Assembly (NCBI GenBank): GCA_023055425.1
Contig: JALGPY010000001.1
Location: forward strand, 140,145,368 to 140,209,367
DNA length: 64,000 bases
Origin: Linanthus parryae
Taxonomy: Eukaryota; Streptophyta; Magnoliopsida; Ericales; Polemoniaceae
Direction of reading: 5' to 3'
Shown here: positions 23,155 through 36,057 of the stretch, piece by piece
Position numbering within the stretch: position 1 is the stretch's first letter
How the letters are laid out: the number at the start of each line of letters is the position of its first letter
Position numbers and translations under genes: made by a program
Notes under the pieces: generated by a model
Told to the model about the DNA's origin: nothing
The model's input: only the letters and a program-made list of their open reading frames with translations
Databases searched by the model: none

Positions 23155-26100
23155 TCACTGGTTCAAGATGTTGAGCAATTCCAGACAATGCTGGAACTTG
23201 CTCTCTGGAACCAGCTTGGTGAACATATCCGCGGGGTTGTCAGCAGTCCCCACTTTCATCACCTTGATCCTGCTTTCACTTCTCAGAAAATGATACCTGA
23301 CGTCAATATGCTTGGTATTTTCATGATGAACCTGGTCCTTAGTCAAGCAAATTGCACTCAAGCTGTCACAGTAGACTATCGCCTGATCTTCAAGTAGCCC
23401 TAGATCATTAACCATTCCCTTAAGATAAATTGCCTCCTTTGCTGCTTCAGTTAGAGCCATATACTCCGCCTCCGTGGTGGACAAAGTCACCGTCGGCTGT
23501 AGCGTCGCCTTCCAACTCACAACAGATGCTCCCAGAGCAAACACATAGTCTTTCATTGATCTTCTACTATCAATATCCCCTGCATAGTCCGCATCCGAGA
23601 AACCAGCTACCAAGATGTCTTCACTAGCCCCATAGCATAGGCCAATTTCTGACGTACCCTTAAGGTACCAGAATATGCGCTTCACATCCTGCCAATGGTC
23701 CATACCCGGATGAGCCATAAAATGACTAACCACACTAACAGTGTATGCAATGGCCTGTCGAGTACAGACCATAGCATACATGAGGCTTCCAACGGCGCTA
23801 GCATATGGAACCTTCGACATGTACTCCTTCTCCTCCTCAGTCTGAACGGTGTACATTCCTAGCTTGCTGTTAGTTTCCATATGAGTATCTATAGCTTTTG
23901 CTGATAACATCCCGAATCTTGACAAGATCTTCTTGATGTATCCCTGCAGTGACAAGAAAAGCTTCTTCTTATTCCCATATCTATAGATCTCAACTCCCAA
24001 TATCTTCCGAGCAGCCCTTAGATCCTTCATCTCGAATTCCGCACTGAGAGACCTCTTTAGTTCTCTAATGTCCTTGATATTCTGAGTTGCGATCAGAATA
24101 TCATCCACATGTAGAACTGGGTAAATAGGTGATCCATTTCGCAACAACTTGTGATACACGCAACAATCATACTCGCATCTATGGTAACCAATCTTTAACA
24201 TGAAGCTGTCAAACTTTTGTACCATTCCCTCGGTTACTGCTTAAGTCCGTAGATAGATCTCTTCAGCTTTCACATGTGGTTCTCTCTTCCGGGAACTTGG
24301 AACCCTTCCGGTTGGCTCATGTATATCTCCTCTTCCAACTCTCCATGAAGAAAAGCTATTTTGTCATCCAATTGCTCAAGCTCTAGGTCGTGGTGTGCCA
24401 CCATTTCTAGTAGCACCCAGATAGAAGTATGTTTGACCACCAGTGAGAAGATCTCGTTGTACTCAACTCCCTGTTTCTGACTGAACCCTCTTGCAACTAG
24501 CCTTGCCTTATACTTGATGCCCTCTCCAGATGTAGTTCCTTCCTTTCTTCTGAAAACCCACTTGAAACTGAATATGTTCCTTCCCGCTGGCAATTCAACA
24601 AGCTCCCAAGTCGAGTTCTTGCTAAGAGACTCCATCTCTTCTCCCATCGCGGCAATCCATTGTGCTGACTCAGAAATAGATATAGCGGCCTTGTAGGTGG
24701 AAGACTCATCCTCCACCTCCTTTGCTACATGTAATGCATATCCTACCATACCATCATCCATGTATCTCGCTGGAGGCTTTATGACTCTCCTTGGTCTTCC
24801 TTGAGCAATACTTTGATGATGCGGTTCCTATGGTGTAGACACATTCATCCTCATTATCAGACTCTTCTACTTCTTCCTCTTGGGCTTCCGGCAGCGGTGT
24901 AGGGATTTCGGAATCCTTAGGATCATGAGGATCCGACTCTCCCTCCACCTTCTTCTCTGCACCTCCAAGCTCCACCTCCACGGAGTTCTTCAACATATGA
25001 GTCTCATCAAAGATTACACTTCTGCTAAGTATAATCTTGTTGTCTGTCCATATCTTGTATCCCTTCACACCTGTTCCGAAACCCATGAATACTCCCTTCT
25101 TAGCTCTTGGTTCTATTTTTCAATCATCAACGTGATAATAGGCAACACAACCAAAAGCTCTCAAATCCGAATAATCCACTGCTCTACCGGACCAGACATC
25201 CATAAGAATCTGGCATCCTATAACTTTGTGCGGGCTCCGATTCACGAGATAGCATGTCATGGAAACTGCCTCTCCCCAAAAGCCACTATAAAGATCTGCA
25301 TTCGAAAGCATGCACCTTGCTTTCGCTAAAAGTGTCTAATTCATTCTCTCGGCTACACCGTTCTGCTTTGGTGTGTGCCGAACGGTACGATTGCGTGCAA
25401 TTCCCTAATCCTTGCAGAATTCATCAAACTCTGATGAACAGAACTCTAAGTCGTTGTCTGTGCGCAGCATCTTCACCTTCTTTCCCACCTGATTCTCCAC
25501 TAGCGTCTTCCAATCCTTGAATCTTACGAAGGCTTCACTCTTGTGCTTAATTACGAATATCCTAGTCATCCTGGAGTAGTCGTCTATGATGCTCAGAAAA
25601 TACCTGTACCCGCCAATCGCCTCAACTCGAGATGGACCCCAGCAATCCAAGTGGATATAATCAAGAGTACCTTTTGTTCTATGAACACCCTTAGAGAACT
25701 TGCTACGATGTAGCTTCCCATACACGCAGTGCTGACAAAACCCTAGGCTCTTGGGCTCATGCCCGGTGAGATACCCCTTCTCGTGAAGTTCCTGCATTCC
25801 ACGTTCACTCATATGACCGAGCCTCATATGCCACCTTTTAGTTAGATGCGCTTCCTTAATATCGGCTGAGACAACTCCAGAAGAACCTGTGATCGTCGAA
25901 CCTTGCAACATGTACAAAGTCCCGTTCTTGACTCCCTTGTGTATCACCTTCGAACTCTTACAGACTTGTAGATCTCCACCTTCACCTTTGAAACTGTATT
26001 CCTTGCTGTCGAGTAGACTCAAGGAGATCATATTCTTCTTAATAAGTGGTACATGCCTGACTTGCTCCAAAGTACATAACTTCCCTTCATTCGTCTTCAA

Positions 26101-26993
26101 TCTAACTGAGCCGCTTCCAATCACCTTACAGACAGCTCCTTTTTCCATGTAGACAGACCCTCCATCCGTTTGGTTGTACGTCGAGAATAGCTCCATGTTA
26201 GAGCAAATATGATAGGAAGATCCGGAGTCAAGGACCCACGCATCCTGAGAGTGCGTGACAACATGCTCCATTAGAACGTAATCATCCTCGGACAAGTTAC
26301 CTTGTTCTGCTAAGGCTGCGGATCCATTACGCCCCTGTTGACCTCGTTTCCGGCAATCTCTCTTCCAGTGCCCCTTTTCCTTGCACCAAAAACAGACATC
26401 CTTGGGCAACTTATAACCATAAAATTAATTTTTCTTGTTCTTCTTACCCTTCTTGCTTCCTCCCGTCGCCATCAGTCCGGAAGCATGGTCCTCTGTACCT
26501 GTGTCTGCACCCTTATGGCGTAGTTCCCTAGCATGGAGCGCCAATCTGATCTCCTCTAAGTATAAGTTGTCCTTGTTCACAATGAACGAATGTACGAAGT
26601 TCTCATATGTAACGAGATCAATAATAAAACTGCAGCATCCTCATCGCCCACCTTCTCGCCAATATTACGCAAATCTAAAAGAATTGCGTTTAACTGATCA
26701 AGGTGGTCCTTGAGAGTCGTACTTTCGAGCATCCGCAAAGTGAAGAGCCTTTGCTTTAGCATCAACTTGCTAGTGAGACTCTTCGTCATGCAGAGACTCT
26801 CCAACTTGAGTCATACCTTCGCTGCTTCCTTCTGATTTGCGACCTCGATGATGACGTCATCTGATAAGCACAACATAATGTTTGAATGTGCCTTCTCCTC
26901 CATTTCCTTGAACTCCAATGATGCAACATTCATGCCTCCCTTGTCTGCAGTCAAGGGCGCCCATATGCCTTGTGATTTGAGCAAAGCCTCCAT
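23155..26993 (-). pseudogene. Interrupted Copia gag-pol of element A
   Basis: Minus-strand segments, in order: gag (26577-26993, two frames), then a nucleocapsid zinc knuckle CX2CX4HX4C (C6, C9, H14, C19 of the 25405-26409 frame). The same frame holds the protease site VLDSGSS, the integrase H-C domain (RLGHMSERG, then CQHCVYGK) and core (IHLDCWGP, LRTDND). The integrase C-terminal part is at 24754-25311. RT and RNase H are at 23155-24761, with KWVFRRKEG, LEQLDDKIAFL and an RT active site reading HVDD (residues 39-42 of the last frame) instead of the usual YVDD. RNase H landmarks are SDADYAGD, STTEAEYMA and CDSLSAI. At least four stops or frameshifts break the polyprotein, so it cannot act autonomously. 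Confidence 0.9.
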
Positions 26994-27209
26994 CTTTATC
27001 TTCCACTGACTGAAGTTGTTCCCTCATGTGAACCTATCGATCTTCAACATCGATCCGGACATTTTTCTTGGGGTATCTTCAACCCTAGTCGCGTGCTCCA
27101 CCTAGATCGCAAAACCCTAGCTTTGATTTCATCAAGTTGTGAAACCCTAGCTTTGCTCCGCCTTGATCTTGATCTTGAAACACCGCCAACCTGAGCTCTG
27201 ATACCAGTT

Positions 27210-27549
27210 TGTTATGACAAACCACCTCACGAACAATGAACTACTAAATAAGAACACAGGATTTTATGTGGTTCGCTAGAAAAATATTTGCTAACTACCT
27301 CCACGGCAGAAAAGCACTCTTTATTCACTTAAGAGGAATAATTACACTTAGATGATTGCATACCTAATAATGTGACTACTAGGTTCTTTATACAGTGCTA
27401 GGAAAATCCCTAAAGTTTCCAAATCCGATTTGGAAATAAACTTGTTTCCTAACTAATCTTCCACCTCCTTTGACTTCCAATGTTTCCTAATCAAAGTTGG
27501 AAACAAAGAGTTTGGCTGCCTTTGACCAATTCAAGGCACCAACTCAACA
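27210..27549 (-). repeat. 5' LTR of Copia element A
   Basis: 340 bp, about 94% identical to 22671-23011. The primer-binding site adjoins it on the left in plus coordinates. Confidence 0.95.
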
Positions 27550-28705
27550 CTGTATAAAGATCATATGGCTCTAAACGAACAACCATTATCAAAATTATGC
27601 TTTTCGTAATGGTAGTGCTCCTTTCTGTGGTAAGCATGAACATGAATACACATTTTTATGCAATTTCCATACTATTCACCATAGGCTGGCGTAACCCGAA
27701 ATCTTCGTTAGTATTAGTCGCATATGACCAGTCGGGGTGTTGAAAGGGTTTGATATGCCTACAAATGTACTACGGTGTTTCTATTGGTGAAAATTCAAAA
27801 TGCAGTTTGAAAGTATTGAGAAAAACCTTCTTACTATTGATCTGTAAGTATCTTTCTGGACATAAAATGTACTTATTCTATTTATTTTTTTCAAATATTG
27901 CTATGGTTTGTCTTTCTAAATTGAAGTGCAAGGCAGATATTTGCCACGGTAGATTAATGGCAAACTAGAATTTCGAGTTACAAGGAAAGTTTGCACACAG
28001 TTTGCATTCATGAAACTGTTCGTCCTTTAGTGCCGAGACGTCCTCTTACATAGACGTCTTGGAGATCCCATCATTATCTACCAGGTTGCACTTTGGTTGA
28101 TTCATCAAGAGAAGTGCGTTCACCTTTAACCTTGAACAGTTTGTACAGTGAATTTATGCTGCTAGGTGTTGCGTGAAAGCAAATCTACCAAGAATATAGA
28201 GGGAAATCATCATGATCATCGAGATGAAGGTTTAATTTTCTTAAGTTATCTTAATGGACGACTGTGTGGTGGGTAGCTAACTGTTCCACTGGTAGTTCTT
28301 CTAGCATTCTCATAGTGGACTAGGTTATTATGATGCATGCTTCACGTCTAAACATTCGGCTGAAAGATCAATATCCTTGGGCTTACGAAATAAGACATGT
28401 AATCTTAGCAAACTCTTTGTTTTGATCTCATTTACTGGAATGGAAGATACATATGAGTTACCTGAAGAATAGAACGTAAAGAAAATAAAGCAACTCATAC
28501 AATACGTGGATAAATGACTTGAAGCTATTATTCTTAATTGGTTCTCCGGTTGTCCTTAGGGACTTTACATCTAAGATTTCTTTGTAGAAAATATTGCAGT
28601 TCTTATTACTCGTGTTTGCTGTAATCTTATAGCAGTGATTTTCATATAAGTATTACTATTTGTTGTATATACTAACATTGACCCCTCTTGAGATTATGAT
28701 TTTCT
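27550..28705. other. Region between Copia elements A and B
   Basis: Continuation of the sequence interrupted at 22670. The frame at 27750-27968 (+) and other short frames have no recognisable domain. It may be remains of a gene, but I see no supportable coding region. Confidence 0.35.
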
Positions 28706-29180
28706 TGTTGGGAAATTTTATTTCTTTGTGGGCCAATATGAAAATATTGGTAGTTATATTATTGGGCTATCAAATAAACGGGCCACTAAAGTGATCTAAT
28801 TAATAATTGGGCTCGTAGGAACATAAAGTGGTGTGGACTTTGTAATGTGTAGTAGCCCATTACTAAATGATTAGGGTTATGGGAGCCTCATCAATTTAGT
28901 ATATAAAGACTACTAGGGCTGTGATCCCCAACACATTCGAATACAGTAATCTCACTCTTCCCATTGAGAGAGATCATTGAAGCTGGTCCGAGTTGCGGTT
29001 GGAAGATCGCGGTCCACTCAAGATCATCATGACTTTGAAGACGATTTCACTAGCTATGGACCGAGGTTAGTCTTGTATTAAAGTTCTTATGTTCTTGGCA
29101 ATTCTAGATGTTGATTTATGTGTTGTAGATTATGATTCCGCCTTTAGATAATCTACATGAAGTTTAAAGTTGATATAACA
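28706..29180 (+). repeat. 5' LTR of element B
   Basis: 475 bp, TGTTGGGAAA to GATATAACA. It holds a TATA-like TATATAAAG near 28899. Confidence 0.95.
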
Positions 29181-29799
29181 AGTGGTATCAGAGCCACTAT
29201 CATGCTAGAATCGTTAAGAACAAATATTTTTGCATAATCCCGAATTAGGGTTTATAGCCTCGTTTTCTGTGATTATGTCGGATCTGGAATTTCTTCATAT
29301 GGCTACGAAGATCTCGAAATAAGCTTTCCAACGATATATTATAAGCTTAATTCCGACTTACGGTTTGAAAGTTATGGTGTTTTATACCAACTGCTTCGAT
29401 TAATGATTTTCCAAACACTGCCTTAGATCTGGACTGTGCCGAGTTTCGATCTGGTGTGGCAGCGTGTACCGCTGCTTTGTTGTGCCGCCCAGATCCAACG
29501 ACTCATATTGTTTTGGCTATTCTGGGAGTTTCAGATATCCGATTTGCGCAATTCAATGGTCAAAACCTAGGTTTTTTGGGTCTTTTGAATCCATCTGTAC
29601 GGTTAGATTTCCCAGATTCGGAATATTTTTCTGGGCAGAATAAATAATTTCGTATTTTAATATGTTTTTGAACATGTAATCTCATTATTTCCATGTTTTG
29701 ACTAAAGTAATGTTTCTCTCATGATACCACTGTACTTATATCATGTTTATGACTTGATTCATGGATAAAATATGCGAGATTATTACTATTGTTAAATTT

Positions 29800-30310
29800 T
29801 GGTGCATTTTTAGTATGTTCCACCATTATAAATCATTAGTGTATATTTGGTATATTACACAATATGAAATATGGTGTATATTTAGTATCTTACACCATTA
29901 TTGATATTCAGTGTATCTTTGGTATTCATACACTATTAAATATGTTTGGTGTATATTTGGTATTTTACACCATAATTGATATTTGTTGTATCTTAGGTAT
30001 TTTTTAGACCAGTAAATATCTTTGGTGTATCTTTGGTATTGTTACATCATTAGGTTTCTTTTGGTGTATATTTGGTATCATACATCATATGAAATTTGAT
30101 GTATATTTAGTATTCTTACACCATTAAGGATATTTGGTGCATATTTGATATCTTACACCATTATGAATATTTTGGGTGTAATCTTTTGTATTACACTAAA
30201 TGATTAATATTTCGAGTTCTACATTTAATACATTAGTGTAACTTTGGCATTTTACACTAAAATATACATTTTAGACATTAGTGTAATTTTGGTATTTTAC
30301 GCTAAAATAA
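29800..30310 (+). repeat. Degenerate tandem array of short inverted-repeat units
   Basis: About a dozen imperfect units of roughly 35-50 bp. A typical unit is GGTGTATATTTGGTAT followed by TTACACC and an AT spacer. The GGTGTA and TACACC ends of each unit are complementary, so each could fold into a small hairpin. The last units (from about 30230) use a variant with GTGTAA...TTACACTAA. The array lies about 0.6 kb into the internal region, in the transcribed leader of element B. Confidence 0.8.
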
Positions 30311-31579
30311 AATGGTCTTGTATCCTAGAATAAATTAGTTGAAATAATATGTCGCCAAAGTGACCTCTATTGTGTAAAATTTATTTATTTTGGGATATAA
30401 AGATGTGTGTGTTTATTATTTATGCGACTAGCTAATCGGCCCAAAGGAAGGTTGTTAGTTGGCCAAATAATAAGCACACTTGTGGTAGTAAATATGTGAC
30501 GGTTATCAAGTTATTCCATGTGAACAATACGTCGGCCCAAAGGAAGACTTATTGTTTGACCGGACTTACTGTCAATATTTGATTACTACGCGGAGAGTAC
30601 CACTTACAAGTTGTTGTTTCTGTCCAAAGACTAAACAACAATGTTGTGCTAGGTATCTTGTAAAGAACCCGTTATTATATTGTTGATTTATGTCTTGCAT
30701 GAATACTTTGTGGTTATATTTTATTTCATGCTTGTACAATATATTTGTATTTTGAGCTCATGTCTTTACTTTGTTCTCTATTTAAGTCAGGTTATTTTTG
30801 TTGCTGACAAAGACTCACATTTAGTGCTTTATAGCATGTATAAATTCTTGAAATAAAGTTAACTCTAGAAGCTTTTAAGTGAAGTAATGGTAATGCTATT
30901 GAGTTCCTCAAGCTTATGTGTCCGAGTTTTCTAAAGAAAATATTAAGAGGACTTTTAGTCAACATTGTCTTGTTAAAGGAGGAACGTAAGGGAGTGCATC
31001 CAGAAAGCTTTAATCTCAATTAAGAACTTAAGTACTAAAGTTAGAGTTGTCTAAGGACATGCTCATAAGGTGTTATATTGGTTTATGAAAGATATGAAGG
31101 TCATACTTTGTCATTACATTTCATCTAAAAGAGGCACTGACTAAAGAGACTTCATAAAGTTTTACGAAATTCTCTTTTGAGTTGTTATGTCATGTACGAT
31201 TACTTAAAGTAGATGTACATATATATGGATAAGTTGATTACAATCATATAACTTTGACTTTAGTTATTCAAAGTACATGTTTGTAAATTACACAATTCCA
31301 TTTATAGTCTAAAAGCTTGCTTCTAGATATGGTATCGCAATATTCATGAAGTTATTATCTCATGTTGTGCGAGATAACTACGGTAGATATTTGTGAGTAT
31401 CATAGTTCAGTGGGAGTAATTTCTGGTGCATCATTTTGATTCTACTCTTTTGACTAGCACCGATATAGACTTGTTGGGTGGACCAAGATATTCTTTATAA
31501 GGTTTCTAAAGAAAAGATCCTGGGGACATATTTCCTGTGTCGAAAATAAATGCTCATGGGGTGTATCATTGAGTATTCG

Positions 31580-32110
31580 ACAAGAGATCTATATCGATAA
31601 GGTATTTGCTAGATCGAGTACTTAAGGTTGTGCACTGAAGAATAATCCTACTACTTAAGGAAACAATTTCTAGTCTCATTCAGTATTTCAAGAATATTGA
31701 GATAAGTTATAAAGGATGCAAAGATTCGTCATACATCGAATCAATGAGTCTTGTGTATACCAAAATATGTACACATGTGGTTATTGTTTACATATTGGTA
31801 TTTGGTATAATTTTGGTTAATCATTGTATGTATTCGGGTAAACATACAATCGGTTAGTAAAGTATTGAAGAGAACAAAAGACTATATGCTCACTTATCGG
31901 AATTTAAATAATTTTGAGATCACTGAATCTAATTCCGAGGATTAGGTCAAATTTATTGACATAAAGTCTTATTCTTCTTAAGAAAATATTCAGAGTGTTT
32001 GTGTCAATGTGACATTACTATGATAAACTCCATTCTTGAGGATCCTCTAACTAAGGAATTACCACATAAAGTATTGAGGAGCGGATTGCTCATTTGGAGT
32101 GGTAATATCT
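31580..32110 (+). pseudogene. Decayed RT/RNase H end of Copia pol in element B
   Basis: Frame-shifted plus-strand matches: the block around IYIDKVFARSST (about 31590), a remnant of the YASAVGSLMYA..CTRPDI region near 31730-31790, and near 32030-32095 EDPLTKELPHKVLRSG, corresponding to the C-terminal ADPLTK block of Copia. Gag, protease, integrase and the RT active site are not recognisable. Stops are frequent, in contrast to the nearly identical LTRs. Confidence 0.65.
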
Positions 32111-32577
32111 AAGGTACTTTGGTTTAGTGGGAGTTTGTATTTAATGAATTTCGTTTATCGAGACACTTACTTCAGTTTCTGCAGAATAAAGTTTATGTTT
32201 TATTCAAGTTACTCTGAATTATTGTTATTTTGAATTTCCAATTGCGGTTTAGCATAAAGATGGAAATTATAAGGTTTGATCTCACTTCAGTAAGGATCAG
32301 TGGAAATAGGCATGTCTAAAGATCACATTGCATGTAATTTCCCGCTACACATCCACACTTGATCTATGTCATTGAACATATAGGTTTGGTGATCATTGAT
32401 GGGTCTTTGTTACGACTATATCTAAATGTAGCAAAGGTCGCTTTGGTCTCACACTGGTATGGACAATGGACCAGATTGTTATAAGGAATATTCTAAGGAT
32501 GATAGCAAATTTGCTAGCACTAAAGATTATGAAATATAACTACATCCGGGTTTTCAAGTTTGGCCCAAGTGGGAGAT

Positions 32578-33052
32578 TGTTGGGAAATTTTATTTCTTTG
32601 TGGGCCAATATGAAAATATTGGTAGTTATATTATTGGGCTATCAAATAAACGGGCCACTAAAGTGATCTAATTAATAATTGGGCTCGTAGGAACATAAAG
32701 TGGTGTGGACTTTGTAATGTGTAGTAGCCCATTACTAAATGATTAGGGTTATGGGAGCCTCATCAATTTAGTATATAAAGACTACTAGGGCTGTGATCCC
32801 CAACACATTCGAATACAGTAATCTCACTCTTCCCATTGAGAGAGATCATTGAAGCTGGTCCGAGTTGCGGTTGGAAGATCGCGGTCCACTCAAGATCATC
32901 ATGACTTTGAAGACGACTTCACTAGCTATGGACCGAGGTTAGTCTTGTATTAAAGTTCTTATGTTCTTGGCAATTCTAGATGTTGATTTATGTGTTGTAG
33001 ATTATGATTCCGCCTTTAGATAATCTACATGAAGTTTAAAGTTGATCTAACA
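32578..33052 (+). repeat. 3' LTR of element B
   Basis: 475 bp. It differs from the 5' LTR at two positions (one in ACGA(T/C)TTCAC, one in GAT(A/C)TAACA). Confidence 0.95.
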
Positions 33053-33057
33053 TTTCT

Positions 33058-36057
33058 TTAATATATACTTTCCATTGTGCCCCTCCTCAAACTACAATTG
33101 TATGATATACTAACTCTTACCTCCCCTCCTGAAACTATATTTGCTTAGGAGAATGACCAAAAATTTGGAGATGTAACTAGTTCATCTTTGATTTTGTTTC
33201 CGTGTTGTAAAATTTGAATTGAAATCTGCAGGTTAAAACATATAACATATCGTATGATGACTTGGAAGGTTCTAAATCACTATGAATTTTATAACAGTCT
33301 ATCTACTGATTTTTCTGGGTAGTATGCTTGAATGGTAAAGTGGTAGTAGTGTCTTCACTTTTCACTTGTCTTCTAATTTGATTGAGATCACAATTGATCT
33401 TTTGTATTTTGGTTTCCAAAGAGAATCAATATCCAAAAAATTTCAGATTATTTCTTTGTTTTGGGCACTATATGCAATGCAGAATGATTTTTTTCTAGGC
33501 ATAATCTTTTAACCCTTGTAGCACCCTTTCAGCAAGTTCAATTCTTAGTGCCTTGCCATCCTACCCATGTCTTATTTTGCTATCCCCTCTTTTGAGAGAT
33601 CAATTAGCCATGAGGAGTTTGTATAAAAAACGGTCACGAATGGCTCAAAATTGCAGATGGAAAAGTCTATGTAATATGGGATGAAACTTGAAACAAATAC
33701 TCATATACATTTTTGGAGCCTGACTTGTTGTTTCTAAGGGTGAAATTTTTTAGAGGTGAAGATAAAATGTAGGTATGCAGTTAAAGGATCAAATACTGGG
33801 GGGGGGGGTGAATAGAGTATGACAACTTTTGTCAAATGTGTGGTTTTAAAAAAAAAATGAGAAGAACTTGAAGTATTCAAAGCTTTGAACTCAGTTTCAA
33901 GGCTCTGAAACCAAAACAGACTGTTTAATTGAAACTGAGTAATTTCAAAACTTTGAAAAGCTTTTCAAAGCTTTAAACAGAAACCTGTTTTGAAGACAAG
34001 TAAAGAACACTAAGGCAAGACAATGAACACAGTGAATTGCTACGAAGTTCGGTCCCAAGTGACCTACTCTCCTCTCGAGGGATCCAATCCCTCTAGGATT
34101 TCAACAACTTCTTATTTATCAAAATATAAGCCCTAGATCTCAGGTCAAGAAAATTGTCTTACTCTTTTCCAGCATGTGGTTCTTCCTAACCTATCTAGTA
34201 ACAACTCTAGCTAACTGATACAATAAGAATCTCTATTGTTCCACTTGAACAACTCAACAAGAACAGATGATTAAGTAATATAACAGAATGATATACAAAT
34301 AAAGCTCTGGATGAAGAACACTGTGAAGACAATGAAGCAATGAAGCTTGAAGTGTTCTTCAGAAATCTGGAACTGATTGAATGGATGAATGATCTTCTTC
34401 AATGATGCTTGTCAATCCGTGAGAGTGTATGAATTTGTGTGTAAAGCTTTGTGCTTGTCAGTCTCTCTAAATTCACTATGTGTCTCAGTCTGTCAATTTG
34501 AATTGAAGTCTATATAGGAGATTCATACACTCTCACGGAGTACAAGGAAACGGGTGTGTTAGATGTGTTCAAAAGAAAGTCTGGAAATGCAGCAAAGGCG
34601 ATGATATCGTGTAATTGGAAAAGAACTTACATAGATAAGATAGATCACCGGCAAGATCAGATTTGCTATGGAGTTTGCTCTACTCTCTCTAGGGTTCAGT
34701 GGGTCGAGGTTACAGTGAAGATTATAACTATCGTCTAAGCCTTCCGCTGTAAACATCTGACAATTTCGTCAATGGCAAAAGAGGTCGCGATCTTTTCTTT
34801 TGCAATTCATAGAGTGCAAAGGGACGCCTCATGTAACGATCTTGATGATAGCTTTGATCTGTTATGGTGTGATTCAGATAGCGCCAAGGGAAGCCATTCA
34901 GAACCGCCATCTAGGTTTAGCAGGAGAGAGGCAACGTGTTTGTGCATAGGGATTTTAATGGGTTAAAACTCAAGAATACTTTAGGTATTTAATTAGAAAC
35001 CGCTACAACCCCTGCAATTTTTTAAATAGTAAAGATGTCTCGAATATCTGCACCATATGAGAACTGGTGCTCTAATCTTAGAGATGAGATTGTAAAAAGT
35101 GACATGACCAGCTAACTATTCAATTTGTTTTTAACATAATGAAAAGTGGGCGTTTGAATGAGGAATTCACAACCGTGTTGCTATGGCGGTTGTCGATGAA
35201 AGTTCACCCACATTCCTTGGACGGAAAGTTCTAATGATATAGGAGGTTCTATGCTGAAGAGGCGAGATATGGTCACATGAGACCATAGGGAAGAGTGGAA
35301 CTCGAAAAGGTTTCACTCATGATGCACATCGCTTAGTATCATGATTTTATAATTCAATGGGCTGTCGTTTCTTACAATCACAAATCTGATACAATCGTAC
35401 TTTCGTAAATGTTTAATTCTCTAAATTTCTAATACCAAAGATCCATGAGCTTGTAGGGGGTAAATGCGATATCCGGGAAGATTGATTTTCTTTCTTGAGT
35501 GAGATTCAGTTGGGTTTGATTGATCATGCCCAAAATCGACCAATTTCTTGAAGAGAATTAAAGAAGTTTACCTCTGGGTACTGAGGGAGGGCCGAAGTGT
35601 CTGATTGTTGAGTCTCAGATGGAGCTTCGGTGGACAGAGGTGTGGGATTGAGTTGGGTTTGTTTTGTTGGTACTAATTTATGTGCTGAATTCGGGTGGAT
35701 AGAGGGTATAGGTTTGATTTTTAAGTGATTATGAGAAATGGCCGAATTGTAAAATTGTGGCGGTGGTGTTGACAGGATTCAGGGTATAGGATGGTGGTGG
35801 TGGTAGTGGATGTTGCGGCGTAGGTCGTAGCTGCTGCGGTATTTCATATTTTATTGTATAGACAATTTTGTCCTCAAATAAAAGAATCTATTAGTCAAAT
35901 AACGGTTTAATCCGTTAGGAGATGGATGGAAAAAAAATTTCCATGTTGACATTTTCATGTATATTGCAAATGAAGGATGTAATCAACGAGTTTGAAAATG
36001 AGAGTTGAAATGTGAGAGTTTTAGAAAACTGGGGATATGCATTGAGGAAATGAAAAG
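33058..36057. other. Region between elements B and C, no gene supported
   Basis: AT-rich sequence with short unrecognised frames. A run of 11 G at 33798-33808 sits at the edge of a segment (about 33790-34560) that resembles a Copia LTR: a GGGGTGAATAG edge, a middle stretch around GAAGTTCGGTCCCAAGTGACC, and TCTATATAGG. I could not find its ends or a TSD. Segment 35030-35170 is a dispersed repeat. From 35460 to 35990 the sequence is low-complexity and G-rich, of unknown nature. Confidence 0.35.
35030..35170. repeat. Anonymous dispersed repeat, second family, copy 1
   Basis: Similar to 56470-56610. Shared anchors are AATATCTGCAC, TATG.GAAC..GTGCTCTAA, TATTCA..TTGTTTTAACATA and TTGAATGAGG. Family unknown. 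Confidence 0.55.

Larger units (their letters stand above)
22671..27549 (-). mobile_element. Complete but degenerate Copia LTR retrotransposon (element A)
   Basis: A 4879 bp element bounded by LTRs at 22671-23011 and 27210-27549, with a 5 bp target duplication CTGTA (22666-22670 and 27550-27554). Reading the minus strand, the primer-binding site TGGTATCAGAGC (27195-27206, complementary to initiator methionine tRNA) follows the 5' LTR, and a polypurine tract AAGGTGGAGATT precedes the 3' LTR. The LTRs differ at about 20 of 340 positions plus a one-base indel (about 6%), so the insertion is old relative to the other LTR elements here. Coding sequence is present from gag to RNase H but is interrupted. 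Confidence 0.95.
28706..33052 (+). mobile_element. Young non-autonomous Copia-type LTR element (element B)
   Basis: A 4347 bp element with 475 bp LTRs at 28706-29180 and 32578-33052, target duplication TTTCT (28701-28705 and 33053-33057), primer-binding site TGGTATCAGAGCC (29183-29195) and polypurine tract AAGTGGGAGAT before the 3' LTR. I count only two LTR differences in 475 bp, so the insertion is recent. The 3.4 kb interior has no long open frame. It holds a repeat array (29800-30310), two related GGCCCAAAGGAAG stretches (about 30438 and 30533) and a decayed 3' pol region. It must have been mobilised with proteins from another element. Confidence 0.93.

Noticed and set aside
29800..30310. 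CRISPR-like array
   Set aside because: Units are degenerate and AT-rich, with no constant spacer length, within a plant LTR element; a CRISPR is not expected here.
33790..34560. Solo LTR
   Set aside because: The sequence style is LTR-like, but no TG/CA ends, TSD or second copy could be found.
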